From: Dehalococcoidia bacterium UBA1152
GTDB taxonomy: Bacteria > Chloroflexota > Dehalococcoidia > Lucifugimonadales > UBA2962
Reading direction: 5' to 3'
NCBI GenBank assembly: GCA_002311285.1
Contig: DBZU01000019.1
Location: 1-12,985 of the forward strand
Length of the DNA: 12,985 nt
A program made the position numbers and the translations under genes. The notes under the pieces were generated by a model. The model was not told the origin of the DNA. It saw nothing but the letters and a program-made list of their open reading frames with translations, and made no database searches. Below, one piece after another: positions 12,570-12,985 of this stretch; the first letter of the stretch is position 1, and every line of letters begins with the position of its first letter.

Positions 12570-12985
12570 ATGACACTTTCTAATCCCATAGAGTTTAAAT
12601 CAGTTAGTAAAAGATATGGCTCTCATGTAGCACTTGAGAACATGAACCTTCAGGTTACTGCTGGTGAGATTTTCGGATTTTTGGGACCTAATGGTTCAGG
12701 AAAAACCACTTCAATTAGAATTCTTACTGGATTCTTAAAGCCCACTGAAGGAGAAGCTTTCGTTTTTGGAATGAACTCTTGGAATCAATCCGTAAACATC
12801 AGTCGGAAAATTGGCTTTGTTCCTGATGTATCTTCTCTTTATGATAATAACACTGGTAATGAACTACTCAGTTATTTTGGTGCCCTGCATGGCGTCCCAA
12901 CAGCAATAATTATCGACTATCTTTGTGACGCGCTTATGTTTAGCCGTAAAGATTTAAACCGAAAGATCAGACAATATTCTCATGG
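12570..12985 (+). CDS. ABC transporter ATP-binding protein (5' part)
   Basis: The ATG at 12570 is preceded by AGG (12561-12563) at 6 nt. The frame runs open to the window edge (138 codons). The product starts MTLSNPIEFKSVSKRYGSHV, then VALENMNLQVTAGEIFGFLG, Walker A GPNGSGKTTS, and ILTGFLKPTEGEAFVFGMN. A Q-loop equivalent stands in KIGFVPD. It ends in QYSHG, where this subfamily has the 'YS.GM.QK' form of the signature motif. This resembles the CcmA/multidrug or Na+/ABC-2 exporter type ATPase, so a membrane permease gene is expected just beyond the edge. The gap to trpB is 76 bp. Confidence 0.93.
   Translation, partial: MTLSNPIEFKSVSKRYGSHVALENMNLQVTAGEIFGFLGPNGSGKTTSIRILTGFLKPTEGEAFVFGMNSWNQSVNISRKIGFVPDVSSLYDNNTGNELLSYFGALHGVPTAIIIDYLCDALMFSRKDLNRKIRQYSH

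Overview
The window is AT-rich and carries about thirteen protein genes plus a 35-codon one, with no rRNA, tRNA, CRISPR array or transposase visible. Several genes point to a low-GC member of the Chloroflexota, possibly the marine SAR202/Dehalococcoidia side. These are a DUF3090 protein next to a SCO1664-type PI3/4-kinase-like protein (a pair of Actinobacteria and Chloroflexota), a TIGR01906/DUF1461 membrane protein, and a DUF1800/DUF1501 pair. The phylum is an inference from family distribution and not a proven assignment.

Layout: Positions 1-1860 form an accessory-looking stretch. Three copies of a structured, G-run-containing repeat, all in the same orientation, separate two units of about 880 bp. 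The first unit carries a six-helix membrane protein (minus strand). The second carries a putative DNA-binding protein (RHH-like plus Mrr-N-like winged helix) coupled to a 35-aa single-helix peptide. Positions 1957-3316 carry the DUF3090 and SCO1664 genes. Positions 3334-4251 (minus) encode an inositol-monophosphatase-family enzyme, divergent from a soluble SppA-type serine protease (4351-5151).

Positions 5183-9700 form a clear five-gene operon behind a good sigma70-like promoter: DUF1800, DUF1501, a six-bladed NHL propeller, a degenerate nucleotidyltransferase-fold protein and a HEPN-domain protein. The first four genes are 25-41 nt apart and the last two overlap by 11 nt. All five have visible Shine-Dalgarno sequences, and none shows an export signal. 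This is the best candidate for an undescribed system: a cytoplasmic DUF1800/DUF1501 module joined to a HEPN/MNT-like pair.

Positions 9720-11232 hold mazG (NTP pyrophosphohydrolase, minus) and a DUF1461 membrane protein (plus). They diverge from a gap of only 16 bp that contains overlapping, nearly symmetric -10 elements. trpB follows with its own TTACAA/TATAAT promoter. An ABC-transporter ATPase is cut by the right edge.

Expression signals fall into two groups. Operon-internal genes, and the first gene of the five-gene operon, use clear Shine-Dalgarno sequences. Several other first-in-transcript genes (starts at 1090, 1957, 4351, 10540 and probably mazG at 10523) have a -10-like hexamer only 3-8 nt before the start codon, which suggests leaderless mRNAs. 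Some of these promoters share a TTAC-type -35 element.
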